Notes: generated by a model not told the origin, from the sequence alone. Positions 42,425 through 54,485 are shown, counted from the stretch's first letter. The stretch is 64,000 nt of DNA from Eutrigla gurnardus (GCA_963514095.1 OY741283.1:6184406-6248405), one strand, 5' to 3'. A program made the numbers and translations.

Positions 42425-43115
42425 CCTCAGTGCCTGAACTCTTGTAACATGAAGCCACCAGAGGAGGAGCCCTCGGACCACTAACCACTTCTACCAGCTC
42501 ACTGTCAAGAGAGAAACCATGTTAGATTATATCAAAAAGGTCTTCATTAAATAGAACTCCAGCTGATTTTACTAAAGTACTCTGACATTACAAACACTGA
42601 TACATCATTGCATGTAACCTTCCAAGTGATGGAATAAAATCAGCTCATAACTCCAGTTCAACGACTACAGCAGGAAGTAATCCTCAAATGTCTGTTACTC
42701 TTCCATGAAATTGTTATTAAAAAATTATCAGGATTATTTTTATTATCTGAATCATAACCAATGTGAGCGTGAATGGTTGTCTGTCTCTACATGTCGGCCC
42801 TGTGATAGACTGGCGTCCTGTCCAGGGTGTACCCTGCCTTCGCCCAATGACAGCTGGGATCGGCTCCAGCCCCCCCGCGACCCTGAATACAGGATAAGCG
42901 GTAGAAAATGGATGGATGGATGGATGGATGAATCATAACCGCATTAGCGGATTTTAATTAGTGATTCTTTAGGAAAGTTTGTTTCTAATAACAAAATAAA
43001 ATGTTTGCCTGAGATTCAAGTTCAACCTTCTTGTGAGATGAAGAACAGCTGAACATTTCATCTTCATTTTGATTCATTTAAATAACTTGTAGTCAGCTGA
43101 TTTATTATCATCGGT
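42425..43115. other. B-to-C spacer carrying the LINE tail
   Basis: Standard spacer of the C-retaining lineage apart from the insertion at 42760-42928. No gene. Confidence 0.7.
42760..42928 (+). mobile_element. Truncated LINE tail (RTE-like) or derived SINE
   Basis: 169 bp with GACTGGCGTCCTGTCCAGGG and CAGCTGGGATCGGCTCCAGC, ending in (GGAT)n. This is a common fish interspersed sequence that I take as an RTE-type LINE 3' end (from memory). A 12-bp target duplication TGAATCATAACC flanks it (42748-42759, 42929-42940). It is absent at the paralogous site near 12838. The 77-residue frame across it is not a gene. Confidence 0.85.
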
Positions 43116-43221
43116 ATGTAAATCAGCCTCCTTGTGAGTTGCCTTATAAGGAAGTGAAGTGTGTGTGTTTGTTGTGTGTCAGAGACAGAAGAGCTCACAT
43201 CAGTTCATCTCCAACATCATC

Positions 43222-43670
43222 ATGTTCTCTGTCGCTCTGATGCTGCTGCTGGCAGCTGCAACCTGTGAGGAGCTTTTAGTGGATTCACACTATTAAACAC
43301 ATTAGAAACGCTGAACAGTCGGTGAATGATGGAGATCATGTTGATTTGTGTTTCCACAGGTGTGAACAGTATTGATCTCATCCAGGCAGACTCGATGGTG
43401 GTGCAGCCTGGACAGTCTTTGACCATCACCTGTCAGGTCTCTGGTTATTCTTTGACTGATAACAGCTATGCAACAGGTTGGATCAGACAGAGTGAAGGAA
43501 AACCGATGGACTGGATTAACCATCAGTGGGGAACAAGTGGCCTTATTGAAAATGAAGCTCTGAAGAACAAGTTCAGCTACAGCAGAGACACTTCTGCTCG
43601 AACAGTGACTCTGAAAGGAACGAATCTGCAGCCTGAGGACACAGCTGTGTATTACTGTGTCCGTCGGCCC
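43222..43670 (+). CDS. ighv: IGHV family C, gene 4
   Basis: Leader exon 43222-43264, V exon 43360-43670, octamer variant 43116-43123. CDR1 is GYSLTDNSY, CDR2 about QWGTSGL, then IENEALKNKFS. FR1 has LIQADS for LIQPDS. The exon ends CVRRP. RSS: CACAGTG 43671-43677, 23-nt spacer, ACAAATACT 43701-43709. It is the paralog of 13133 but has a different CDR2. Confidence 0.94.
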
Positions 43671-44131
43671 CACAGTGATACAAACCACCAACAGACCTGC
43701 ACAAATACTCAGCAACCATGTGACTCAGCCCCACACACACACACGTTAACAATGAGACATAAAAATAAATAAAGTCATCTGCAGTTACTCCCTGATAGAA
43801 GCTCACTTTAACATGATAACAAAAACTCACTTTGGGGATCTTGTAAAACTGATAGTCAAAGTCTTCATGTGATGCAAACTGCTTAATAATGAACAAAAAA
43901 AACTTGAACAATGTGTTTCCTACTTTTCCTAACCTATTCCACAAATAATACTGAAATATGCTAGAGGGACCCGTGTACAGTAAACATTTATTTTTATTTT
44001 TCACATCAGGAAGTGATCCAAGTCAAATCCATTCCACACTGTGAGGAGGAGTCGATGCAAACCTGGGATGTCTTCCACCTCTACTTATGTGACTGCAGAG
44101 AGGACAGAGGACAGTGGACACACAGTTCAAC

Positions 44132-44562
44132 ATGATGGACTACAGGACAGGACTGCTGCTTCTAACTGTCTGCTGGGCAGGTGAACATTGTCACTAGTCT
44201 TGATTTGACAAAGTTTCCTTTTGTGTCACTGACATATTTCACATGTTTTATGTTTGTTTTAGGTGTTGATGGTCAGACTCTGACACAATCTGAACCAGTG
44301 GTCAAAAGACCTGGAGAATCTCACAGACTGACCTGTACAGCCTCTGGGTTAGACTTTAGTGGCTACGGGATGGCTTGGATCAGACAGGCTCCTGGAAAAG
44401 GACTGGAGTGGATTGCATATATCTACTCGAGTAGCATCTACTACTCTCAGTCAGTTCAAGGCCGGTTTACCGTCTCCAGAAACGACAACATCAAGCAGCT
44501 GTATCTGCAGATGAACACTCTGAAGACGGAAGATTCTGCTGTTTATTATTGTGCTCGAGACT
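44132..44562 (+). CDS. ighv: IGHV family A, gene 10
   Basis: Leader exon 44132-44180, V exon 44263-44562, octamer 44055-44062. CDR1 is GLDFSGYG and CDR2 the short IYSSS. FR1 has QTLTQSE and FR3 NDNIKQ. RSS: CACAGTG 44563-44569, 23-nt spacer, ACAAAATCC 44593-44601. It is the positional paralog of 14042 but differs in both CDRs. Confidence 0.95.
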
Positions 44563-44601
44563 CACAGTGACTGGAGTTGGTGGAGCAGCTGTACAAAATC
44601 C

Positions 44602-45685
44602 TACAGCACTCATTCTGACTGATAGATTTTAAGTATTTTTCACTGACAATATAAACTTTATTCTTGATTTATATTTAGTTTTTACGTATTAAATCATATT
44701 TTTCACATATAATTAATTCATCATTATCTGAAAATTAATGGAAAAAATAATGTTAATAATATATATCATTAATAAACATTAAATACGATAATTATTACAT
44801 GTTCATTAAAGGGCTAAAGACTGCTCACCAAAGTGGTTGCTGAAATCATACTTTAATACTGAAATTAAAAAATGATAAGACAAACATTTGAGTACCACTG
44901 ATGTATGACTTCAAAACATTTTTACGAGAAAATAAGATACTGACAAAATTATAATCATATTGCTCGATAATACAAACCAACTGAAAACATTTCACTCTTT
45001 CCATCACATGTTGTATTTAAGTGCTTCATGAAAACCATTTCTGAGACGAGACAGTGTTGATCTATAAAGTGGAGGAGAAGTGGAATGATTACAGCATTTT
45101 ACTTACATTAACCTATAAACCTCCATGCCTTTTGATTAACACTATTTTTTTCATCTAACACAACACACAAAGGAACAATAAAGGATTTGTTTTTTGCATT
45201 TTGTAATAAAAAAGTTTCAGTTCCTGAGCAGCTGTGCACATCTGCAATCAATGAAACCATCAAAAATATTTCATGCAAAGCTGCAAACCAGCAGCATCTC
45301 TGAAGTTAACTTAAGTTTCATACCATTAACATGATCCTGGCTGCTGTGTCTGCATTTCTGTTTACAGCAAATAAAGTCAGAAAGTCAGCAAAGAAATCAA
45401 GAATGCAATAATTACAAAAAAGCTGAACTCATGCGTTTGACGTTTTTTAAATAACTATTATATAGATAGAATACACAAAATAAACATTGACAGTTTAAGG
45501 CAAAGCTAATATTTATTTTTTTATTTCTGTAAATACGGGGACTCTTTATTAAAATGTTACAATTAAGTGTGTCATTAAATTAAAATATGATTTCCAGGCA
45601 TGTTTTCACCCTGCACATGTAAACACACTGAACAGACTCTTATGGCTCAATTAGACCAATGTTGATGTTTAACATGTTTGATTGT
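44602..45685. other. A-to-B spacer, long type
   Basis: No gene. Paralog of 14518-15086, and continues through to a B gene without the junction seen at 15087. Confidence 0.7.
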
Positions 45686-45777
45686 ATGCAAACTCAGTGG
45701 CCTTCCTCTTTACGCAGCTATAAAACATCACATCAGGCTGCCAGTGGAGTTCACAGCACGTCACTTCCAACATCATC

Positions 45778-46194
45778 ATGTTCTCTGTCGCTCTGCTGCT
45801 GCTGCTGGCAGCTGGATGTGAGTCTCTTTGGATTTGTCAAAGTCAGCAGTTCTGCTTTTGCAGTGTATTTTTTAAACATTTACTTTTCTTTTTACAGGTG
45901 TGAAGTGTGAACAGCTGACACAGCCAGCCTCTGTGACTGTGCAGCCAGGTCAACGTCTGACCATCACCTGTCAGGTGTCTTATTCTCTTAGCAGCTACCG
46001 GACAGCTTGGATCAGACAGCCTGCAGGGAAAGGACTGGAGTGGATCGGAATGAAATTTACGGGAGACTCTTTCTATAAAGATTCACTGAAGAACAAGTTC
46101 AGTATCAGCTTAGACACTTCCAGCAAAATGGTGACTCTAAACGGAGAGAATATGCAGCCTGAAGACACTGCTGTGTATTACTGCGCCAGAGAAG
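45778..46194 (+). CDS. ighv: Chimeric IGHV: standard B leader with the V exon of 31402
   Basis: Leader exon 45778-45817 and promoter (octamer 45686-45693) are those of standard B genes. The V exon 45898-46194 is the same as at 31402-31698 (CDR1 YSLSSYR, CDR2 about KFTGDS, SSKMV). RSS: CACACTG 46195-46201, 23-nt spacer, ACAAAAACC 46225-46233. The downstream flank also follows the 31.7 kb copy, so the switch lies in the intron or early V exon. The frame is open. Confidence 0.93.
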
Positions 46195-46233
46195 CACACT
46201 GGTTAAAGGAAGCACAGAGGCTTTACAAAAACC

Positions 46234-47133
46234 TCAAACAATGTATTTTTAACAAGTACCTACAGGTGGCAGTAGACGATATGAAGTCAGATGACACAAA
46301 AAGAGAGAATATGACGGTGCATCGGCTGATGTTGTGGTTTGTGACTTCTTGTTTCTTGATGATACATTTAACATGTGCCTTTCTACAACAATACAGCAGG
46401 TGTTGAAAATATATTTGGATATTTTTGCATGATATATTCAGGATATGAATGGCCCATTAAATGCTGCTGAGCAGAATAAATAAATGCATCAAATTTACAA
46501 TGGAATAACTTGAAATGCAACTTGGAAATGCCAATTATAAATTATAATAATAAGTATCTGAAAGAATTATACAAAACTCTTTTCTCCAGAGATGTGGTGA
46601 GTTTCTCTTTGAGGATGAGTCAATGCAAATCTCTACATGTGTGCTGCAAAGACACTTAATCACAGCAATATACACTGGAGACAATTGTCTTTTACAATGG
46701 TCAGACCCACAGTAGGGAGCAACTCAAACAAAGACTCAAACCAAGTCAAAACTTTGCTTTCTTCGTTTCACATTCACAGAATAAACGTTCATTCAACCTC
46801 ATCAATACACTCAGAGCAACACAGTCTAAATAAAACTCCTTCATTCAGACGGGATTTATTACAGCTCCCCCATAGGAGTTGAAGCAGACATTAAATATTC
46901 TGTTGATGTGAATAGTTTTGTCTAAATTGTCTGACTTGTGTGAGAAGTTATGTGAAGAAATAAAGGGATTCAGTCAAGAAACCCGATAGTGACAGCTGGT
47001 CCTTGATAGATACCTGATCCAGCTTTTTGAGTCATTATTGATTGGAATAAAATAAACTGGAGGTTCGTACGATACATAAGATTCACCAAAGGACAAGTTC
47101 ACTGATAAACTTAGAATCCTCCAGCAACACAGT
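46234..47133. other. Spacer, second copy of 31738-32637
   Basis: No intact gene. Contains the orphan octamer ATGCAAAT at 46623-46630. Nearly identical to the first copy. Confidence 0.7.
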
Positions 47134-48115
47134 CAGGGCCGGAGTGGGACTCATTTTCAGCCCTGGAGTTTCATACCTCAGACCGGCCCACTTTAGATCA
47201 CGACCTATTATATTAAAATAATGTAATTATAACTTTATATGTTAAGCATACAATAGCGCACTGTTCTCTAAAGCCTTGTAATTCCGTGTATTTTCACACA
47301 GCCTTAGGGCACAAGTGCCCATAGTTCGGCCGTGTTCAGCTGTCTGTTTCCCGGCTGGTTTGAGTGCGGCGCGTCTTGGCGTTTCGCGTTCGACGGAGAG
47401 TCCGCCTGTGTGGACTCTTGTGGACCTGGGCGGGCCGGTGTTTGACCGATGTCCGCGCGCTTTTCAGCCAGCTCTGAGGGTGATAGTCCCGACAGTTCGG
47501 CTCGGTTCTTGTGTCTATTTACCTGCGGGAATCCCCGCAACGCGTCCGAGTGTTTTACGTGTGTACGGACGGAGCAGAAGTCCGGCTTCGCTGTGCGTAA
47601 TTGTGGCGTGGCGCGGACCTGGACCGGCCGGTGCTTAAGTGAGCTGCACGGCCTTTTCACACAGCCTTGGGGGCACAAGTGCCCATAGTTCGGCCGTGTT
47701 CAGCTGTCTGTTTCCCGGCTGGTTTGCGTTCGACGGAGAGTCCGCCTGTGTGGACTCTTGTGGACCTGGGCGGGCCTGTGTTTTAGTGAGGACCGCGGGC
47801 TTTTCACCATGGTCTGGGGGCATCAGGGCCGAGAGTTCGGCTGGGTTCTTGTGTCTATTTACCTGCGGGAATCCCCGCGACGCATACACGTGATACCCAC
47901 TCCACTCAGTGCCATGACTGAACACCGGCACAAAAATAAATAAAAATAATAATTGAACACCGGCCCTCGCGGCCCAAAAGTCAGACCGGCCCACCGGGAA
48001 TTGTCCCGGTCCTCCCGATTAGCCACTCCGGGCCTGAACACAGTGACTCTAAAGTTTACAGACAGAATGCAGGCTGAAGACACCGCGGTGTATTACTGTG
48101 CAACACACACAGTTA
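47081..48115 (+). pseudogene. Second copy of the hAT-split V pseudogene
   Basis: FR3 begins before 47133 and resumes at 48037. After the insertion the frame TLKFTDRMQAEDTAVYYCAT is intact, whereas the copy at 33937 lacks 5 bp here. Frame disruption upstream of the element remains, and leader, FR1 and CDR1 were not found. Confidence 0.85.
47134..48036. mobile_element. Second copy of the hAT-type element, 903 bp
   Basis: Same ends and the same AACACAGT duplication (47126-47133, 48037-48044) as at 32638, so it was copied with the locus. It is 388 bp shorter: one 364-bp unit fewer, plus a 24-bp loss near 47727 (GGTTTGCGTTCGACGG joins directly). Confidence 0.88.
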
Positions 48116-48709
48116 AAGTAACCAGAAGAATCTATTTTAATATTTGTTAAATTGTTTGATAATAGAATCTCAGACTGTTGGTGTCTAAATGTGATTGTAT
48201 TTATCTGTGTAACAAGGCATGTAAAGATAAAACATTAATTGTACGATATTATTTGAAATATTCACATTCTCTCCAAAACTGTAAAACTGGGTAGTATTTT
48301 CATTCATTAAGGGATAACATATTCAAGTGATCAAAATAACACGGGGCTCCCCAAATGTCCTCTACATGCTCACCACTACTTAACATGGAACACAATGGAA
48401 TATCTTAACACATTGAAGTGGAAGACACACAGATGTAACAATGTCACCAAGTTATCACATTAAAATAATAATAATAACAGGTTAAAAAGTCAAACAAATA
48501 AATTGTAAGCAAAAAAATGTGTTTCTTTAAAACACACATAATAAAATGTGGTCAATTAGGAGAAAGCCATAATCGTAAAAATGAGTTTTGAAGAGAGATT
48601 GAAAAGATGACACTGTTTAATTGCTCCTCTGATTCCAAAACTGAGGGACAAATACAGCAAAGCACAAGTTACCAGTTGAATCTGGTTGACTGTTTGTGAG
48701 GAGGAGTCG
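48045..48709. other. Spacer to next A gene
   Basis: No gene. Paralog of 33937-34597. Confidence 0.7.
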
Positions 48710-48786
48710 ATGCAAACCTGGGATGTCTTCCACCTCTACTTATGTGACTGCAGAGAGGACAGAGGACAGTGGACACACAGTTCAAC

Positions 48787-49220
48787 ATGATGGACTACAG
48801 GACAGGACTGCTGCTTCTAACTGTCTGCTGGGCAGGTGAACATTGTCACTAGTCTTGATTTGACAAAGTTTCCTTTTGTGTCACTGACATATTTCACATG
48901 TTTTATGTTTGTTTTAGGTGTTGATGGTCAGACTCTGACAGAATCTGAACCAGTGGTCAAAAGACCTGGAGAATCTCACAGACTGACCTGTACAGCCTCT
49001 GGGTTAGACATTAGTGGCTACTATATGGCTTGGATCAGACAGGCTCCTGGAAAAGGACTGGAGTGGATTGCATATATCTACTCGAGTAGTAGCATCTACT
49101 ACTCTCAGTCAGTTCAAGGCCGGTTTACCGTCTCCAGAAACGACAACATCAAGCAGCTGTATCTGCAGATGAACACTCTGAAGACGGAAGATTCTGCTGT
49201 TTATTATTGTGCTCGAGACT
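48787..49220 (+). CDS. ighv: IGHV family A, gene 11, paralog of 25614
   Basis: Leader exon 48787-48835, V exon 48918-49220, octamer 48710-48717. CDR1 GLDISGYY and CDR2 IYSSSS as at 25614; FR3 has NDNIKQ as at 44132, so the exon mixes features of both relatives. RSS: CACAGTG 49221-49227, 23-nt spacer, ACAAAATCC 49251-49259. Confidence 0.95.
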
Positions 49221-49259
49221 CACAGTGACTGGAGTTGGTGGAGCAGCTGTACAAAATCC

Positions 49260-50340
49260 TACAGCACTCATTCTGACTGATAGATTTTAAGTATTTTTCA
49301 CTGACAATATATACTTCATTCTTGATTTATATTTAGTTTTCCAGTATTAAATCATATTTTTCACATATAATTAATTCATCATTATCTGAAAATTAATGGA
49401 AAAAATAATGTTAATAATATAAATAATTAATAAACATTAAATACGATAATGATTACATGTTCATTAAAGGGCTAAAGACTGCTCACCAAAGTGGTTGATG
49501 AAATCATACTTTAATACTGAAATTAAAAAATGATAAGACAAACATTTGAGTACCACTGATGTAAGACTGGCTTCAAAGATTTGTTTACGAGAAAATAAGA
49601 TACTGACAAAATTATAATCATATTGCTCGATAATACAAACCAACTGAAAACATTTCACTTTTTCCATCACGTTGTATTTAAGTGCTTCATGAAAACCATT
49701 TCTGAGACGAGACAGTGTTGATCTATAAAGTGGAGGAGAAGTGGAATGATTACAGCATTTTACTTACATGAACCTATAAACCTCAATGCCTTTAGATAAA
49801 CACTATTTTTTTCATCTAACACAACACACAAAGGAATAATAAAGCATTTGTTTTTTGCATTTTGTAATAAAAGTTTCAGTTCCTGAGCAGCTGTGCACAT
49901 CTGCAATCAATGAAACCATCAAAAATATTTCATGCAAAGCTGCAAACCAGCAGCATCGCTGAAGTTAACTTAAGTTTCATACCATTAACATGATCCTGGC
50001 TGCTGTCTCTGCATTTCTGTTTACAGCAAATAAAGTCAGAAAGTCAGTAAAGAAATCAAGAATGCAATAATTACAAAAAAGCTGAACTCATGCGTTTAAC
50101 GTTTTTTAAATAACAATTATATAGATAAAATACACAAAATACAGATTATAGGTAAAGACAAGGCTAATTGTTTTTTTATTTCTGTAAATACGGGGACTCT
50201 TTATTAAAATGTTACAATTAAGTGTGTCATTAAATTAAAATATGATTTCCAGGCATGTTTTCACCCTGCACATATAAACACACTGAACAGACTCTTATGG
50301 CTCAATTAGACCAATGTTGATGTTTAACATGTTTGATTGT
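49260..50340. other. A-to-B spacer, long type
   Basis: No gene. Nearly identical to 26087-27167. Confidence 0.75.
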
Positions 50341-50432
50341 ATGCAAACTCAGTGGCCTTCCTCTTTACGCAGCTATAAAACATCACATCAGGCTGCCAGT
50401 GGAGTTCACAGCACGTCACTTCCAACATCATC

Positions 50433-50852
50433 ATGTTCTCTGTCGCTCTGCTGCTGCTGCTGGCAGCTCGATGTGAGTCTCTTTGGATTTGTAAAAGTCA
50501 GCAGTTCTGCTTTTGCAGTGTATTTTTTAAACATTTACTTTTCTTTTTACAGGTGTGAAGTGTGAACAGCTGACACAGCCAGCCTCTGTGACTGTGCAGC
50601 CAGGTCAACGTCTGACCATCACCTGTCAGGTGTCTTATTCTCTTAGCAGCTACTGGACAGGTTGGATCAGACAGCCTGCAGGGAAAGGACTGGAGTGGAT
50701 CGGATCTGACTGTGATGGATGCACCGCATCTTATAAAGATTCACTGAAGAACAAGTTCAGTATCAGCTTAGACTCTTCCAGCAAAACGGTGACTCTAAAC
50801 GGAGAGAATATGCAGCCTGAAGACACTGCTGTGTATTACTGTGCCAGAGACC
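50433..50852 (+). CDS. ighv: IGHV family B with CXXC in CDR2 (second)
   Basis: Leader exon 50433-50472 (Arg replaces Gly at its end), V exon 50553-50852, octamer 50341-50348. CDR1 is YSLSSYW followed by TG. CDR2 reads SDCDGCTASYKDS, again C-x-x-C. FR3 has SLDSSSKTV. RSS: CACAATG 50853-50859, 23-nt spacer, ACAAAAACC 50883-50891. Open throughout. Confidence 0.95.
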
Positions 50853-50891
50853 CACAATGACACAAACCATCAGTAGAGCTGAACAAAAACC

Positions 50892-51400
50892 CCTCAGTGC
50901 CTGAACTCTTGTAACATGAAGCCACCAGAGGAGGAGCCCTCGGACCACTAACCACTTCTACCAGCTCACTGTCAAGAGAGAAACCATGTTAGATTATATC
51001 AAAAAGGTCTTCATTAAATTGAACTCCAGCTGATTTTACTAAAGTACTCTGACATTACAAACACTGATACATCATTGCATGTAACCTTCCAAGTGATGGA
51101 ATAAAATCAGCTCATAACTCCAGTTCAACGACTACAGCAGGAAGTAATCCTCAAATGTCTGTTACTCTTCCATGAAAGTGTTATAAAAAATGATCAGGAT
51201 TATTTTTATTATCTGAATCAAAACCACATTAGCGGATTTTAATTAGTGAATCTTTAGGAAAGTTTGTTTCTAAAAACAAATTAAAATGTTTGCCCGAGAT
51301 TCAAGTTCCACTTTCTTGTGAGATGAAGAACAGCTGAACATTTCATCTTCATTTTGATTCATTTAAATAACTTGTAGTCAGCTGATTTATTATCATCGGT
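50892..51400. other. B-to-C spacer
   Basis: No gene seen. Same lineage as the other C-retaining units. Confidence 0.7.
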
Positions 51401-51506
51401 ATGTAAATCAGCCTCCTTGTGAGTTGCCTTATAAGGAAGTGAAGTGTGTGTGTTTGTTGTGTGTCAGAGACAGAAGAGCTCACATCAGTTCATCTCCAAC
51501 ATCATC

Positions 51507-51954
51507 ATGTTCTCTGTTGCTCTGATGCTGCTGCTGGCAGCTGCAACCTGTGAGGAGCTTTTAGTGGATTCACACTATTAAACACATTAGAAACGCTGAA
51601 CAGTCGGTGAATGATGGAGATCATGTTGATTTGTGTTTCCACAGGTGTGAACAGTATTGATCTCATCCAGCCAGACTCGATGGTGGTGCAGCCTGGACAG
51701 TCTTTGACCATCACCTGTCAGGTCTCTGGTTATTCTTTGACTGATAGCAGCTATGCAACAGGTTGGATCAGACAGAGTGAAGGAAAACCGATGGACTGGA
51801 TTAACCATCGGTGGGGTGGAGGAGACTTTTACCAAAATGAAGCTCTGAAGAACAAGTTCCTTTACCACACACACACTTCTACCAGCTCGGTGACATTAAC
51901 GGGACAGAATCTGCAGCCTGAGGACACAGCTGTGTATTACTGTGTCCGTTACAC
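51507..51954 (+). CDS. ighv: IGHV family C with a foreign FR3 segment
   Basis: Leader exon 51507-51549, V exon 51645-51954, octamer variant 51401-51408. CDR1 is GYSLTDSSY, CDR2 about RWGGGDF. After NEALKNKF the sequence departs from all other C genes (LYHTHTSTSSVTLTGQN instead of SYSRDTSARTVTLKGTN), then rejoins at LQPEDTAVYYC, ending CVRYT. RSS: CACAGTG 51955-51961, 23-nt spacer, ACAAATACT 51985-51993. Likely a gene-conversion mosaic; the reading frame is intact. Confidence 0.93.
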
Positions 51955-51993
51955 CACAGTGATACAAACCACCAACAGACCTGCACAAATACT

Positions 51994-52643
51994 CAGCAAC
52001 CATGTGACTCAGCCCCACACACACATTGTAAAAGTACATTTTTAAAAATAAGAAATGATCGAACCGCGTATGCGTGGAAAGTTACTTATGGCCTTCTCAG
52101 ACGGAACACAGCCATCCTCAAACTGGGCCTTCAGTTTGATCTCAACTACGCACACACAACTAAACTAAACACAGTTGTGATGCCATCACGGGGACAAAAT
52201 GTGTCCAGAAACCTATGAAAACCTGGCAAAATAATCAAAACACACAAAAACAATTCTCACTGTAAGAATTTGAGGTTTTGTATTTGAACATTTGTATTTA
52301 GATTTTTAGAGAAGAAGAGGAATAATTCCGGTTTCATGCAAATATTTAGGCAATTAGCCAAACAATTGCCAAAACCAAATATTATAAAAAATAGAAAATT
52401 TGTATCAAAAGTATGTACATTTAAAAAATGAAACTGTCATCTGCTTATTCAAGATTTCAAGGCAAGAATTCAACCGAAAAAAATGAAATCCACTTAAACA
52501 AGAAGCATCCTACTGTATTTTACAATCCAAATAGTTGCCAGGTATTTGGTAATTTTCCATTGTCGCTGCACTTCGAAAACTCAAATAATATTTAATTACA
52601 TCTGCTTTCCATGTTCTCTTTTTAAACCTGAAGAGGGCGGTCC
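51994..52643. other. Spacer before the first D gene
   Basis: No gene. From about 52066 the sequence is repeated from about 54667 (TATGCGTGGAAAGTTACTTA), the start of the D-A' tandem duplication. Confidence 0.75.
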
Positions 52644-52671
52644 ATGCAAAATCTTCCTTCCTTATAATAAC
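52644..52671 (+). promoter_or_regulatory. Family D promoter
   Basis: ATGCAAAA at 52644-52651 and TATAATAA from 52663, about 110 bp before the leader ATG. The second copy has its octamer at 55248-55255. Confidence 0.75.
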
Positions 52672-52773
52672 GCCATGAACAGCTCACATATCACTCACAA
52701 CAGAACAACTGGGCCCCTTGATAATCTAACAAACATTCAGATCAAAACACTGGATTGCAGTGTTTATTAAGAA

Positions 52774-53222
52774 ATGGAAAATATGATATCTTGGAGTTTA
52801 TTTTTTATAGTTTCTATTCATGGTAAGGATAATTTCTGCTTTAAAACACAAAGACAATCTTTTCTATCTTACCTGTGATAAGCGTGTTGGATGAATCTAT
52901 TTGTACTTGCAGGAGTTTGGAGTGAGATCAAACTGGACCAGTCTCCCTCTGAGGTGAAAAGACCTGCAGAGACAGTGAAGATGTCATGTGTCATATCTGG
53001 TTACAGCATGACAAGCAAAAATATTCACTGGATACGACAGAGGCCAGGGAAAGCTCTGGAGTGGATTGGGTGGATGAACACAGGCAGAAACTCTGCAAGC
53101 TATGGCAGCTCCTTTCAAAACCGTTTCACCATGACTGAAGATGTGCCCAGCAGCACCCAGTACCTCCAGGTCAATAGCCTGACAGCAGAGGATTCTGCTG
53201 TTTACTACTGTGCTCGTGATAG
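52774..53222 (+). CDS. ighv: IGHV family D, gene 1
   Basis: Leader exon 52774-52822 (MENMISWSLFFIVSIH plus one base; a second in-frame ATG is at 52783), donor GTAAGG, a 90-bp intron ending TACTTGCAG, V exon 52913-53222. FR1 is EIKLDQSPSEVKRPAETV. Conserved MSC, IHWIRQRPGKALEWIG and AVYYCARD. CDR1 is GYSMTSKN, CDR2 about MNTGRNSA. RSS: CACAGTG 53223-53229, 23-nt spacer, ACAAAAACC 53253-53261. It is the most divergent family here. Confidence 0.94.
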
Positions 53223-53261
53223 CACAGTGACTGAACACAGTGGAGCAGCTGCACAAAAACC

Positions 53262-53938
53262 TTCACTGACAACAAACAGCAAAGTGACATTAATGACATC
53301 CAGGTTTCCATCTACAAAGCCCTTTAAACCATAGAAATGTAAAGTAGACATATCAACCTCGTGACCACACGTTTGTTCTCTCTTCCCTCACACAGTTATA
53401 GACAGTGTTCTTTCCATTATCAAAGCATGATTTAACATTACATTACCCATGTCACACTCACAAGAACACACCATGAAATATAAGAAATCTTTTTGAAAAG
53501 AAGAGGCTGGATCAGAGCTGGAGTAGAGAGATGAACTATCCATGATCTAAAATAAAGCTATTTAAAATGTTGGTGGATAGTAAAACGTGAGATGACAGTA
53601 AACCAATTTACAAAAATTAGCTAATCTGCAGCCATATATGCTTACAGGGGGCAATGAGACAGCAAAATGAATATTCTTTAACTAAATATTGTTGGTAAAT
53701 GTGTCAGACTTCTGAACTAAAACTAAAATGTTGATGTTTTATTCAAAGAAATGCCAGAAATGTGGTTGTGGTGTTGTACATTGTGTGCAAGTCGAAGTAA
53801 AACATGATTTACTTCAAACTTTATATCAGTTGGAGGACTTGGAGGCATGATGCCAGAACACAGATTCACCAGTTTCACCAAACAATACACTGAAAGCCAG
53901 GTGCATTCTGGTTCTCTGCTCACTGTGAGGAGGAGTCA
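53262..53938. other. D-to-A' spacer
   Basis: No gene. Repeated at 55866-56540. Confidence 0.7.
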
Positions 53939-54016
53939 ATGCAAAACTCAGAGATCCTCCACCTGTACTTATCCGACAGCACAGAGGAGGCCAGAGAACG
54001 GTGAACACGGCGTAAC

Positions 54017-54485
54017 ATGATGGACTACAGGACAGGACTGCTGATTTTAGCTATCTGCTGGGCAGGTGAACATTGTCACTATTATTCTCTTGGTGATAAT
54101 TTAGTTAGTTAATATCTCACATTACGAGTTTTGACTTTGTGTGGCTCTGTTGTGATTTAACGGCTTTTGTCTCAAGGTGTTTCCAGTCAGACTCTGACTG
54201 AGTCTGAACCGGTGGTGAAGCGACCTGGAGAATCCCACAAACTGACCTGTACATATGCAGGGATATCAGATAGCGATGCTTATATTAGCTGGATAAGACA
54301 AGCTGAAGGAAAAGGACTGGAGTGGATTTCCTACATTTCTGCTCCGAGAGGAAGCACCAAAACGTATTCGACCTCAGTCAAGGATCGCTTCACCATCTCC
54401 AGAGACAACGACGTGGACCAGGTGTATCTGCAGATGAACAGTCTGAGGACTGAAGACTCTGCTGTTTATTTTTGTGCCCGAGCAT
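54017..54485 (+). CDS. ighv: IGHV family A' (divergent A)
   Basis: Leader exon 54017-54065 (MMDYRTGLLILAICWA), a 111-bp intron, V exon 54177-54485, octamer ATGCAAAA 53939-53946. FR1 SSQTLTESEPVVKRPGES; the CDR1 region is TYAGISDSDAY, then ISWIRQAEGKGLEWIS; CDR2 is ISAPRGSTK. FR3 is DRFTISRDNDVDQVYLQM, with YFCARA at the end. RSS: CACAGTG 54486-54492, 22-nt spacer, ACAAAAACC 54515-54523, the only spacer of this length found. Confidence 0.94.

Noticed and set aside
42705..42938. 77-residue frame ending in WMDGWMDES
   Set aside because: Chance translation of the LINE tail and its (GGAT)n end.
53236..53242. Second CACAGTG inside the spacer of the family D RSS
   Set aside because: It is 10 nt from the nonamer, not 12 or 23, so it is unlikely to be a working RSS.
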